NCBI GenBank assembly: GCA_910587165.1
Contig: CAJUKP010000002.1
Location: 124,001 to 188,000 of the forward strand
Origin: an uncultured Duncaniella sp.
Lineage (GTDB): Bacteria; Bacteroidota; Bacteroidia; Bacteroidales; Muribaculaceae
Length of the DNA stretch: 64,000 nucleotides
Direction of reading: 5' to 3'
The notes beneath the pieces were generated by a model. It searched no databases. It was not told where the DNA came from and saw nothing but the letters and a program-made list of their open reading frames with translations. A program made the translations under genes and the position numbers. Below are positions 54,277-61,556 of this stretch, in pieces (within the stretch, counting starts at the first letter, position 1; every line of letters begins with the position of its first letter).

Positions 54277-54656
54277 CTCTTTATCGTGTTTGAGTTCTGG
54301 TTGTAGGCTTTTGCCACACATTTCCATTCACCATTTAGCTTCAGCAGAAGCAGAAAATCGGTAAAGTCGATGCGGCCGCCCCAACCTTCCTCAAGAACAC
54401 GGACTACGGCGACTGTCTCCTCGACGGCAAGAACGTCGATACGTGCCTTGAAGTTGTCACCGGCACCTACGCTGTCCACATTGCGGTAGAACTGTTCGAT
54501 GGATCCATACTCCAGAACCCCATCAAGCATTCCGAACAGTACGGCATCATCGGTAAACAAGGTTTTCGCATACGCACTGTTGTCCTCGGCTACGCTTCTC
54601 ACGAACTTTTCTGCAGCTTTTGCCACTGCCTCATATTCCTTTATCTCGTTTCTCAT
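54273..54656 (-). CDS. NTF2-like / lumazine-binding-like protein
   Basis: A 127-aa protein of the SnoaL/NTF2-like fold, most like the putative lumazine-binding family: AEDNSAYAKTLFTDDAVLFG, LEYGSIEQFYRNV, and VAVVRVLEEGWGGRIDFTDF, ending WKCVAKAYNQN. The aromatic-lined cone of this fold binds small ligands; no catalytic residues can be assigned. It is first in a two-gene unit with the FMN reductase, with its own promoter box 36 bases upstream, and probably controlled by the divergent HxlR regulator. Confidence 0.75.
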   Translation of the reverse strand: MRNEIKEYEAVAKAAEKFVRSVAEDNSAYAKTLFTDDAVLFGMLDGVLEYGSIEQFYRNVDSVGAGDNFKARIDVLAVEETVAVVRVLEEGWGGRIDFTDFLLLLKLNGEWKCVAKAYNQNSNTIKR

Positions 54657-54691
54657 AATTGGTTGAATTTATATTGTTACTTTTTCGATTG

Positions 54692-54699
54692 CAAATTTA
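54692..54699 (-). promoter_or_regulatory. -7 promoter box of the NTF2-FMN reductase unit
   Basis: TAAATTTG, then C, on the minus strand. Confidence 0.55.
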
Positions 54700-54723
54700 C
54701 AATGGTATTTTGCTTCTGTCAAG

Positions 54724-54762
54724 TACCGAAAAATTTTTCATATATGGAAAATTTTTTCGGTA
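54724..54762. promoter_or_regulatory. Inverted repeat, probable HxlR operator
   Basis: TACCGAAAAATTTTTCA and TGGAAAATTTTTTCGGTA form an imperfect dyad centred near 54743, midway between the divergent -7 boxes at 54699 and 54786. The position fits a shared operator for the HxlR regulator. Confidence 0.5.
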
Positions 54763-54785
54763 TTCTGATTTTCAGATATATTCAA

Positions 54786-54793
54786 TACCTTTG
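54786..54793 (+). promoter_or_regulatory. -7 promoter box of the HxlR gene
   Basis: TACCTTTG, then C, 28 bases upstream of the ATG at 54821. Confidence 0.6.
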
Positions 54794-54820
54794 CATCAGA
54801 TTTGACAATTAAATTCTGAT

Positions 54821-55177
54821 ATGGCATACGTAAAAAAGATTCCGGTAGACCTGGATTGTCCTCTGCGACTGACAATGAGTCTCATTGAATCCAAATGGAA
54901 ATCATGTATTCTTGACGAGCTGCGAAGCGGTGAGCCTATGCGTCCAAGCGAGATGCATAAGTGTCTGCCTGAAGCCGCGCCCCGGGTACTTGATATCCAG
55001 TTGAAAGAGATGGTTGGTGACGGGCTTGTTGAAAAGACTATTTATCCGGAGCTGCCACCTCGCTCTGAATACCGTATAACTGAATTAGGGAAATCACTTC
55101 TACCGATCATTGACCTGATGTTGCAATGGGGAAGTGAACATTATTCTATTTTCGAAAAGAAGTATGGCTCCGGTTGA
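54821..55177 (+). CDS. HxlR-family winged-helix regulator
   Basis: A 118-aa DNA-binding protein with the HxlR pattern: CPLRLTMSLIESKWKSCILD at the N-terminus (with the often redox-relevant Cys13), LRSGEPMRPSEMHKCLPEAA in the helix-turn-helix, and the wing and C-terminal SEYRITELGKSLLPIIDLML. Many HxlR proteins sense electrophiles or oxidants through the N-terminal Cys and control a neighbouring reductase. The divergent FMN-reductase unit and the dyad between them fit this. Confidence 0.9.
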   Translation: MAYVKKIPVDLDCPLRLTMSLIESKWKSCILDELRSGEPMRPSEMHKCLPEAAPRVLDIQLKEMVGDGLVEKTIYPELPPRSEYRITELGKSLLPIIDLMLQWGSEHYSIFEKKYGSG

Positions 55178-55181
55178 TATT

Positions 55182-55616
55182 TCAGATGCTCCTGCCTGAT
55201 TTCCGTCTGGCATAGAATCTGATGTTCTCTCTAACATGAAAGGCAATCGCAACCAGGAAGAGAAACCCGATTTTTCCATGAATTCCCCCGATGGTAGAAT
55301 GCGTGTAAGTACCGATCCAATGAAATGTAACTATGACGCTGCTCAGAACTGTAAGAACGAAACAGATTCCGAGGAAATGTGATTTTCCACCATGATGATG
55401 CTTCTCCCGTCTGACAGCACTCTGCATCGGATTATGGTGAAGGCTTAGATGCCATAATATAAATCCGACAAAGAATATCCCGATGATGATATGTAGCCAA
55501 ACCCATATCTGATCCCGATATGGATTGACTTCAAGCTGAAGGCCGGATACGAGCATAATTAAGGTGAAAACAAGTAGCGACCAGTCGCATACTCTCAACT
55601 TCGTAATCTTTTTCAT
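55182..55616 (-). CDS. Four-helix membrane protein with His pairs (DUF4405-like)
   Basis: A 144-aa polytopic protein with four predicted helices. His residues sit within them (VWLHIIIGIFFVGFILWHLSLHH and GGIHGKIGFLFLVAIAFH; both listed only in part), the arrangement of membrane b-type cytochromes. A His-rich cytosolic loop (REKHHHGGKSH) separates helices 2 and 3. The DUF4405 assignment is by this pattern only. Own promoter box 19 bases upstream. Confidence 0.6.
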   Translation of the reverse strand: MKKITKLRVCDWSLLVFTLIMLVSGLQLEVNPYRDQIWVWLHIIIGIFFVGFILWHLSLHHNPMQSAVRREKHHHGGKSHFLGICFVLTVLSSVIVTFHWIGTYTHSTIGGIHGKIGFLFLVAIAFHVRENIRFYARRKSGRSI

Positions 55617-55635
55617 CTTACAGTTTTTTTGACTG

Positions 55636-55643
55636 CAAAATTA
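55636..55643 (-). promoter_or_regulatory. -7 promoter box of the four-helix membrane protein
   Basis: TAATTTTG, then C, on the minus strand, about 20 bases upstream of the ATG. Confidence 0.55.
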
Positions 55644-55695
55644 GCTCAGGAACGTAGACCAGTCAATAGACATAACGCGCTTGTAATTGGACAAA

Positions 55696-56532
55696 TCAAG
55701 GTTTAAGCTTGAAATTCATGGGAGATCTACCGGTTGTCTTTGTAAATACACGGGTAAAGTAGGCACTGTCTTCAAACCCGAGTGCCACAGAAATCTCTTT
55801 AACGCTCATATCAGTATGATATAGCATTCTCTTCGCTCTAAGGACAATTTCATTCCGGATATAATTACTCGCATTCCATCCGGTCACATTCTTTACAACT
55901 TCGTTAAGATAAACAGTCGAAAGGTGTAGCTTGTCTGCATAAAACGATGGTCTGTGACTTTCTGTAAGATGCATCTGCAACAAAGAATTAAGTTTAATGA
56001 CAATATCAGTATGACGACTGTTATATTCTTGACGTTGACAAAAGGATCTCTGGAAACACTCTGCGATCATACCGACAAATGCAGAGATAAGATGCCTGAC
56101 AACAGTCATATCGCTATTGCGTTCAACAGTTCTGCGGATTAGGGTGAACAGTGTTTTAATTTCGTCAAACTCAATATCAATCATTTTATTCGGGATACCA
56201 TTTACCGATGCTTCTTCAAATACCAGCTTATATTTATCATCGACAAGTCCGCCCTCCAACATAATCATCCAGCCCTCAAAATCATTCCCGCTGATAAACC
56301 GGTGTATCTGCCCCGGCCGTATAAACTGAATTTCACCTTCACTGATATTCTGTGTGTTGAAGTCAATATCACAGCAAAGACTACCACGCACTATGATGCC
56401 AAAGATATAAAAATCATCACGATGCGCGTAAAGGACAGGATGATGAAAGGCTTCTGTCTGAGTGACCATCTTGATACTAAAGCCTTTATCAGACAAATAA
56501 TCGTGGCGATGCAATGGAATAGGTTCTTTCAT
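55696..56532 (-). CDS. AraC-family transcriptional regulator
   Basis: A 278-aa regulator. The N-terminal half is a cupin-like ligand domain (HRHDYLSDKGF, GEIQFIRPGQIHRFISGND). The C-terminal half has two AraC helix-turn-helix motifs (LHLSTVYLNEVVKNVTGWNA and VKEISVALGFEDSAYFTRVF) ending with the family-typical TGRSPMNFKLKP. The target is unknown; it precedes the four-helix membrane protein on the same strand but that gene has its own promoter. A leader of about 115 bases lies before the ATG. Confidence 0.9.
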   Translation of the reverse strand: MKEPIPLHRHDYLSDKGFSIKMVTQTEAFHHPVLYAHRDDFYIFGIIVRGSLCCDIDFNTQNISEGEIQFIRPGQIHRFISGNDFEGWMIMLEGGLVDDKYKLVFEEASVNGIPNKMIDIEFDEIKTLFTLIRRTVERNSDMTVVRHLISAFVGMIAECFQRSFCQRQEYNSRHTDIVIKLNSLLQMHLTESHRPSFYADKLHLSTVYLNEVVKNVTGWNASNYIRNEIVLRAKRMLYHTDMSVKEISVALGFEDSAYFTRVFTKTTGRSPMNFKLKP

Positions 56533-56654
56533 TTTGGATCAGTTGTTATGTTCATGACTTTTCAGAGCCTTTTATACTGGCTTTTCTCTTGGCAGACTGT
56601 TATACTCTTGGGTCACAGCAATTTCAGACATATCATTTATCTCAATTGGAATCA

Positions 56655-56662
56655 CAAAGTTA
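56655..56662 (-). promoter_or_regulatory. -7 promoter box of the AraC gene
   Basis: TAACTTTG on the minus strand, about 122 bases before the ATG. The 460-base gap 56533-56992 holds this box, the divergent box at 56793 and AT-rich leaders. Confidence 0.5.
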
Positions 56663-56792
56663 GCTCTTTTCCCGGATTATTTCATACCAAATAGCGATAT
56701 GTGATAATTTGAGATTCGTGCATAACCGAAATCATACCACATAAAGGTATCAAAAATAGTTATGTTAGTTGTCGGAGTTTCAAAATTATTAT

Positions 56793-56800
56793 TAATTTTG
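56793..56800 (+). promoter_or_regulatory. -7 promoter box of the TPR gene
   Basis: TAATTTTG, then C, implying a leader of about 185 bases. That leader contains a 60-aa ORF (56814-56996) whose stop overlaps the TPR start as ATGA. Confidence 0.45.
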
Positions 56801-56992
56801 CGATGAATGAGAAATGCTAATGTATTTTCATGAAAAATGCATTGCTATGACGACCGCGAAATCCGGTTGCCAAAAATCAATCAGGTCTTTATCCACGCTC
56901 TTACAATCAAATATAAACCTTCATAAAACCATTTTATGGGACACCTCTACACTGCTATACAACGATTACTCTCACATTTCAACCGGTGTAAA

Positions 56993-58402
56993 ATGAACAG
57001 CGATCTGAGAAGGAAGATTGATGAATGGCACCGGGCAGACAATCATCAGAAGATCATAGACACTCTTGAGAAAATTCCGGAGACAAAACGTGATTTTGAA
57101 ACCACAGGGCTTCTTGCGAGAGCCTACAACAACATCGAGGATCATATCACTGCCATAAACCTTCTTGAATCTATCAGGGAGAAAGGCGAAAATGATTTCC
57201 TATGGAATTTCAGGATGGGGTATGCAAAATACTCTCTTGATCAAATCAGAGAGGCACTTCGTTACTTCAATAGGGCTGTAGAACTCGACCCAACGAATGA
57301 CGACGCCCGCTGTTTCATACGCGTATGCAATCTGGAAATACCTTTCACCAAACGTGTCGAAGACTTCTGGAAATGGTTTGTGAAAAATGAGAGTGAATTA
57401 TCCGGCATGATTCCTCCTGACTCAAATGATAAAGCGGATGCATTAACGGCATTTGTCCATGAAGGTACCTGCCTTATATCTGAAAAGTTATATTTCTATT
57501 TAGGTGGTGACTATGAGTTCTCATTTTCGATAGAGGGATGGCCTGATCTTTTTATCCTTTATCCACACATCATATCCCGGATGCCTCAATCCCTGAAAAA
57601 CAAATGGCACTTCCAGCCATTCAATCAAGGTACCGACCGTCCCTTTGACTTCAGAATGTATGGCACCGACATTGACACTGCCCGAATCATGGTGCGAGCC
57701 TTGTATCTGGAAGATAAAAATCGCTTTTGTATCTCCTATTATGAAAAGAATCTGAATGCATTGCCAAAAAGAGAATGTGATAACTTCATGTGGATCATCC
57801 TGGAACATATACTTGGCGAAGGGATTTCATTCATATATGTGGATGAAATTGTTCCGGCCGAAGATATTGAGGACGGAATGATACCTTTGTCAGAACTGAA
57901 AGGCACCATGGAGATGTCTGTAAAAGCCGGCGGTCGGGAATTCTTTGACAATCCGAAGGACCTGTATACAGGCTATCAGATATCCCCTCAAGAAAGAGAC
58001 GAACTGCGATATGATGTGATTGCCGGCACTACTTGTCTCGAGGGCCTTGTTGCCGATTATTACAATGATTCCACCAGAATATTTGACTATATCAACAGTT
58101 TCGGCGCTCATGCGATGTTTATTGCATTCGGGAATATTGATTGCAATGACGGAAATATCCCATTGGATTTCCGCCACGAGTTGGAAGACAGACTGTCAAA
58201 TGAAATCCTTGAACCGAAGCAGCTCGGTCAAGTCATCGGCGGTGCCACGGGAGTGAACATGAGTTACATTGACCTGATCGTATTTAATCGCACTACCTTC
58301 ATAAATGTTATCAAACCATTGCTGCTGCAATATAAAAGATATTCATTCTACTTGTCCGATTTCAAGCAACACGCAGAGGTAATACCGTTGACCGAAGCAT
58401 AA
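56993..58402 (+). CDS. TPR-containing protein of unknown function
   Basis: A 469-aa soluble protein from the ATG at 56993. The first ~110 residues are TPR-like (HQKIIDTLEKIPETKRDFE, TGLLARAYNNIEDHITAINL, GYAKYSLDQIREALRYFNRA). A large acidic alpha/beta domain follows (EDFWKWFVKNESELSGMIPP; FHFRMY-like segment; DRPFDFRMYGTDIDTARIMV) with no motif I can assign. The family recurs in gut bacteria as TPR proteins of unknown role. No signal peptide. An in-frame start at 56936 exists but is less likely. Confidence 0.7.
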   Translation: MNSDLRRKIDEWHRADNHQKIIDTLEKIPETKRDFETTGLLARAYNNIEDHITAINLLESIREKGENDFLWNFRMGYAKYSLDQIREALRYFNRAVELDPTNDDARCFIRVCNLEIPFTKRVEDFWKWFVKNESELSGMIPPDSNDKADALTAFVHEGTCLISEKLYFYLGGDYEFSFSIEGWPDLFILYPHIISRMPQSLKNKWHFQPFNQGTDRPFDFRMYGTDIDTARIMVRALYLEDKNRFCISYYEKNLNALPKRECDNFMWIILEHILGEGISFIYVDEIVPAEDIEDGMIPLSELKGTMEMSVKAGGREFFDNPKDLYTGYQISPQERDELRYDVIAGTTCLEGLVADYYNDSTRIFDYINSFGAHAMFIAFGNIDCNDGNIPLDFRHELEDRLSNEILEPKQLGQVIGGATGVNMSYIDLIVFNRTTFINVIKPLLLQYKRYSFYLSDFKQHAEVIPLTEA

Positions 58403-58481
58403 ATCACATCTGACAAGAAGGGATATGGCTAATTCTTCTACACGACACCAACAATCTTAATGACGAACCTTCAGATTCTCA

Positions 58482-58673
58482 TTATACATTAAATCGAGTA
58501 GGAGGTGAGTTCACGACTTTAGGCATATAGCCGTGCCGCCGGAGATAGTTGATATAGCGACTTACAAAGGCGCGGTTGATATCAGCCCAACCGAACTGAT
58601 GCAACGGGTCGAAGCCTTCATAAACGCTGACGTAACTTTTCCTTGTCTTGCAGAATCCGGCTGATATCATCAT
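58482..58673 (-). CDS. Possible small protein downstream of the LytTR regulator, 63 aa
   Basis: A short ORF whose ATG overlaps the regulator stop (ATGA). It has a basic, helix-prone C-terminal half (NRAFVSRYINYLRRHGYMPK). I recognise no family; the overlap suggests coupled translation but could be chance. If real it would be the third gene of the two-component operon. Confidence 0.35.
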   Translation of the reverse strand: MMISAGFCKTRKSYVSVYEGFDPLHQFGWADINRAFVSRYINYLRRHGYMPKVVNSPPTRFNV

Positions 58674-59371
58674 GGTTTTGGCAACAGAATGGAGGTCACT
58701 TCGTTTGAATAGAGTCTGCCTATGGGCAAAAGCTTTCCTGTCCTTAATTCAATCTCCCGTTTGTTGAAACTTTTAATTTTTGATTTCTGGACAATAAACG
58801 AGCGGTGTATTCGTATAAAATCCTGTTCCGGAAGTTGACTGCCGATATTCTTTAATATCATACGCGAAACCGTGCAATCTCCGTTTTCTCGATAAATCTT
58901 CACATATCCCTCCATCGCCTCTATATACAATATTTCTGCAAGCGGAATACTCACATTGTTGTAATCTTGTTTTACCAGTATGTAACGATTGTCATCAACA
59001 GCTTCATCAAGCCTGAGACGACGTAGAGCTTTAAATATTGCTGTCTGAAAACGGGAGTATGCAAAGGGCTTATGGAGATAGTCGACTGCATCAAGCTCAA
59101 AGCCTTCAAGCGCATAGTCCAGATATGCGGTTGTAAATATAAAGCAGGTTTCCTCCGGTAATTGCCGGGCAATGGCCAAACCTGTGATATTTTCCATCTC
59201 AATATCCAGAAATGCTATGTGAGGCTTGGTCTGTCTAATTACATCCAAACCCACCAATGGATCGGAATAAGTCAATAACTCTATATTCCCTATCCGATTA
59301 CAAAATTTGGAAATCACTTGTAGAGCCAGAGGCTCGTCATCTATTGCGACGCATCTAATCACATCTACCAC
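58670..59371 (-). CDS. LytTR-type response regulator
   Basis: A 233-aa response regulator. The receiver has the acidic pair in CVAIDDEPLAL and phospho-acceptor Asp56 in HIAFLDIEMENITG; TTAY and Lys in YLHKPFAYS complete the site. The C-terminal LytTR DNA-binding domain includes IPLAEILYIEAMEGYVKIY and FIRIHRSFIVQKSKIKSFN. Starts are GTG codons at 59371 or 59362. It follows the sensor kinase by one base. Confidence 0.92.
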   Translation of the reverse strand: MVDVIRCVAIDDEPLALQVISKFCNRIGNIELLTYSDPLVGLDVIRQTKPHIAFLDIEMENITGLAIARQLPEETCFIFTTAYLDYALEGFELDAVDYLHKPFAYSRFQTAIFKALRRLRLDEAVDDNRYILVKQDYNNVSIPLAEILYIEAMEGYVKIYRENGDCTVSRMILKNIGSQLPEQDFIRIHRSFIVQKSKIKSFNKREIELRTGKLLPIGRLYSNEVTSILLPKP

Positions 59372-59372
59372 T

Positions 59373-60401
59373 TCAGTTCAATTGTATATTAAGTGAAACA
59401 TTGAATATTCCGTCGTCCTCGACTGTTTCAAGAACGTGTCTGCCGGGATATAAAGTTGCAAGGCGCGCCTTGCAATTTTCAATTCCGACCGGTACATCCA
59501 TGCGAAACTCATCTGTATGTTTCATTATGCTGTTCGACGTTTGAAAATCCAACACACTGTTTTTTACGGTCAAATGAATTGATACAACACAATCTCGGCT
59601 TGTCGATGCTCCGTATTTGAAAGCATTTTCAACGAAGGTCAACATCAGCATTGGCGGCACTTTCACATCCACGTCTTCAACATCATATTGCCAATCCACT
59701 GTGGTGTGCTTGTTGAGCCGTATGGTCTGAAGGTCAATATAGTTCTGTATATAGTCTATTTCATCTTTCAGCGCAACAAGTTCTTTCTCAATGGTTATGT
59801 AAGTGTATTTCAATAATTCAGTAAATTTAATAAACGCAACTTCAGCCTTATCCGAGGTTCCAATCACAAGGCTGTAAAGCGAGTTCAACGTGTTGAACAT
59901 GAAATGAGGACTTATCTGAGCTTTGAATACTGCAAGTTCGGCTTTATTGCGTTGTGCCTCAATTTTTTTGTTGAGTAGCAGCTGGTCGTACAGTTCCTTT
60001 ACAAATGAGATGGTTAAAGAGTAGCCCATTACCAGAGAAAACATCAGCCAAATTGTAATTGAAACACTGTAATTTCGCACTTGCGTCTGATATTTACTCA
60101 TGGTCGGAGTGATAAATTCCATATCCGGGAGAGGATACTGTGACAAAATATAATTTGCCAGAACCAGTGAGACAATCGAAGCGGCTATCTTATAATATTT
60201 CTTATCTATGAGCAGTTTGGGCACATTCAGTCGCATCAGAATGAAATAGCATCCATACATATAGGCACATGAAATACAAAAAAACATAGGCCATTGGCTA
60301 AACCAATGATGTAAAGGACCTAAAATTATGAGTATCGGAAGCAACACGACACAGAAAAACAGGTCTAAAATCAGAGATGTTTTGTTTTCGATTGATTTCA
60401 T
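59373..60401 (-). CDS. LytS-type sensor histidine kinase
   Basis: A 342-aa membrane sensor with about four hydrophobic segments in the first 135 residues. The His_kinase (LytS) domain shows the phospho-acceptor His166 in FKAQISPHFMFNTLNSLY, and the N-box/ATP site in PPMLMLTFVENAFKYGAS followed by VPVGIENCKARLATLYPG. Periplasmic ligand unknown. It lies 1 base upstream of the regulator. The -7 box ends only 4 bases before the ATG. Confidence 0.9.
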   Translation of the reverse strand: MKSIENKTSLILDLFFCVVLLPILIILGPLHHWFSQWPMFFCISCAYMYGCYFILMRLNVPKLLIDKKYYKIAASIVSLVLANYILSQYPLPDMEFITPTMSKYQTQVRNYSVSITIWLMFSLVMGYSLTISFVKELYDQLLLNKKIEAQRNKAELAVFKAQISPHFMFNTLNSLYSLVIGTSDKAEVAFIKFTELLKYTYITIEKELVALKDEIDYIQNYIDLQTIRLNKHTTVDWQYDVEDVDVKVPPMLMLTFVENAFKYGASTSRDCVVSIHLTVKNSVLDFQTSNSIMKHTDEFRMDVPVGIENCKARLATLYPGRHVLETVEDDGIFNVSLNIQLN

Positions 60402-60405
60402 AATG

Positions 60406-60413
60406 CAAAGTTA
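60406..60413 (-). promoter_or_regulatory. -7 promoter box of the LytTR two-component operon
   Basis: TAACTTTG, then C, on the minus strand with TTGG 19 bases upstream. The ATG at 60401 begins 4 bases after the box. Confidence 0.6.
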
Positions 60414-60510
60414 GCACAGAATTGCGACACAACCAATTTCCTGTCAGGACGTTCATTGACACTTTTGTGCTGTTTATTAACATCCATCAGAAAGGAAAAA
60501 TATAAAGACT

Positions 60511-60518
60511 TATATTTG
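60511..60518 (+). promoter_or_regulatory. -7 promoter box of the coiled-coil lipoprotein
   Basis: TATATTTG on the plus strand, 26 bases before the ATG at 60544. Confidence 0.5.
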
Positions 60519-60543
60519 TGTCGGCATTTAATATTACCTGATT

Positions 60544-61407
60544 ATGAAACTGTTTTTAATCGTCGCAATCGCAATATCAATGATGTTATCTTCCTGCGGT
60601 AATAAAGATAAGACGCAGGAACAGACCTCACTGCTTGATGCTTCAAAGCAGGAGTTGGCTACGGCTCTTGAAGAACGCGACCAACTCCTTGGTCTCGTTA
60701 AAGAAATATCAACAAGTATGGAGCAAATCAAGCATCTTGAGAATATAATGACCATTTCCGGCACGCAATCACTTGAAAATCCGGCTCAGCGTGCGCGTAT
60801 TCTGTCTGATATTGCAACTGTAAAAAAAACGCTGCAAAGCAGGCGTGATAAACTGACTGAACTTGAAGGTCGTCTCCAAGAATCATCGTTGTATACCGAG
60901 GAACTAAAAAGCACAATCGAAGCGTTACGCAATCAGATAGACAGTCAGACAGCAGACATCGAAGCCCTCAGAAGTCTATTGACCAAAGCCAATCAACAGA
61001 TAACCGACCTAAGCAATGAGGTTGACTCCCTGAATACGACTGTCACAACTGTAAATCAAAATCTAAGTGAGGCCGAGGCAGCCTCTATACTACTGGAGAA
61101 TGAACTGAACACCTGCTACTATGTGGTGGCACAGAAATCGCAGCTCAAGGAACATCACATTATAGAAACCGGTTTCCTTCGCAAATCGAAATTGCTTAAA
61201 GGCGACTTTGACAAAGGTTTCTTTATCATTGGCGACAAACGCAATCTGAGCACCATAGACCTTAAATCAAACAAAGTCAAGATATACACCAACCATCCTG
61301 AGGACTCATATGAGATAACCGGGCAACATAAAAACAAAATCCTGGCTATTACTGATCCGAAAAAATTCTGGAGTCTTACCAATTATCTTGTAGTGCAGAT
61401 TGACTGA
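60544..61407 (+). CDS. Coiled-coil lipoprotein
   Basis: A 287-aa predicted lipoprotein: short hydrophobic start and lipobox LSSCGNK with Cys at residue 18. Residues about 25-200 form a long heptad-rich coiled coil (ASKQELATALEERDQLL; KLTELEGRLQESSLYTEELK; IDSQTADIEALRSLLTKANQ). A small C-terminal domain (LRKSKLLKGDFDKGFFIIGD and a KFWSLTNYLVVQ end) follows. Role unknown; likely a periplasm-spanning or surface protein. It is divergent from the two-component operon, which could control it. Confidence 0.8.
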   Translation: MKLFLIVAIAISMMLSSCGNKDKTQEQTSLLDASKQELATALEERDQLLGLVKEISTSMEQIKHLENIMTISGTQSLENPAQRARILSDIATVKKTLQSRRDKLTELEGRLQESSLYTEELKSTIEALRNQIDSQTADIEALRSLLTKANQQITDLSNEVDSLNTTVTTVNQNLSEAEAASILLENELNTCYYVVAQKSQLKEHHIIETGFLRKSKLLKGDFDKGFFIIGDKRNLSTIDLKSNKVKIYTNHPEDSYEITGQHKNKILAITDPKKFWSLTNYLVVQID

Positions 61408-61430
61408 TATTGGATAACTGCTTAATACGG

Positions 61431-61462
61431 CGGGATGACAATAGAATTGTCTTCCCGTTTCT
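61431..61462 (+). terminator. Terminator after the coiled-coil lipoprotein
   Basis: A 12-bp stem with one mismatch (CGGGATGACAAT at 61431-61442 with ATTGTCTTCCCG at 61446-61457) and a 3-base loop, followed by TTTCTGTTTATT. Confidence 0.65.
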
Positions 61463-61499
61463 GTTTATTGCCATATTCGCGTTGTCTATTTACGCCTCC

Positions 61500-61530
61500 T
61501 TTGACACAATCTTTTTTGACAATAAATTTG
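61500..61530 (+). promoter_or_regulatory. Promoter of the SusC-type gene
   Basis: TTTG at 61500-61503, a 19-base spacer, then TAAATTTG (61523-61530) followed by C; the leader before the ATG is about 20 bases. Confidence 0.7.
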
Positions 61531-61556
61531 CACCATATTAACAGCAATGACAAAAA

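Noticed and set aside
56814..56996. 60-aa ORF in the leader of the TPR gene as a confirmed gene
   Set aside because: Only the ATGA overlap supports it; composition is not convincing, so it is mentioned under findings and not listed as a feature.
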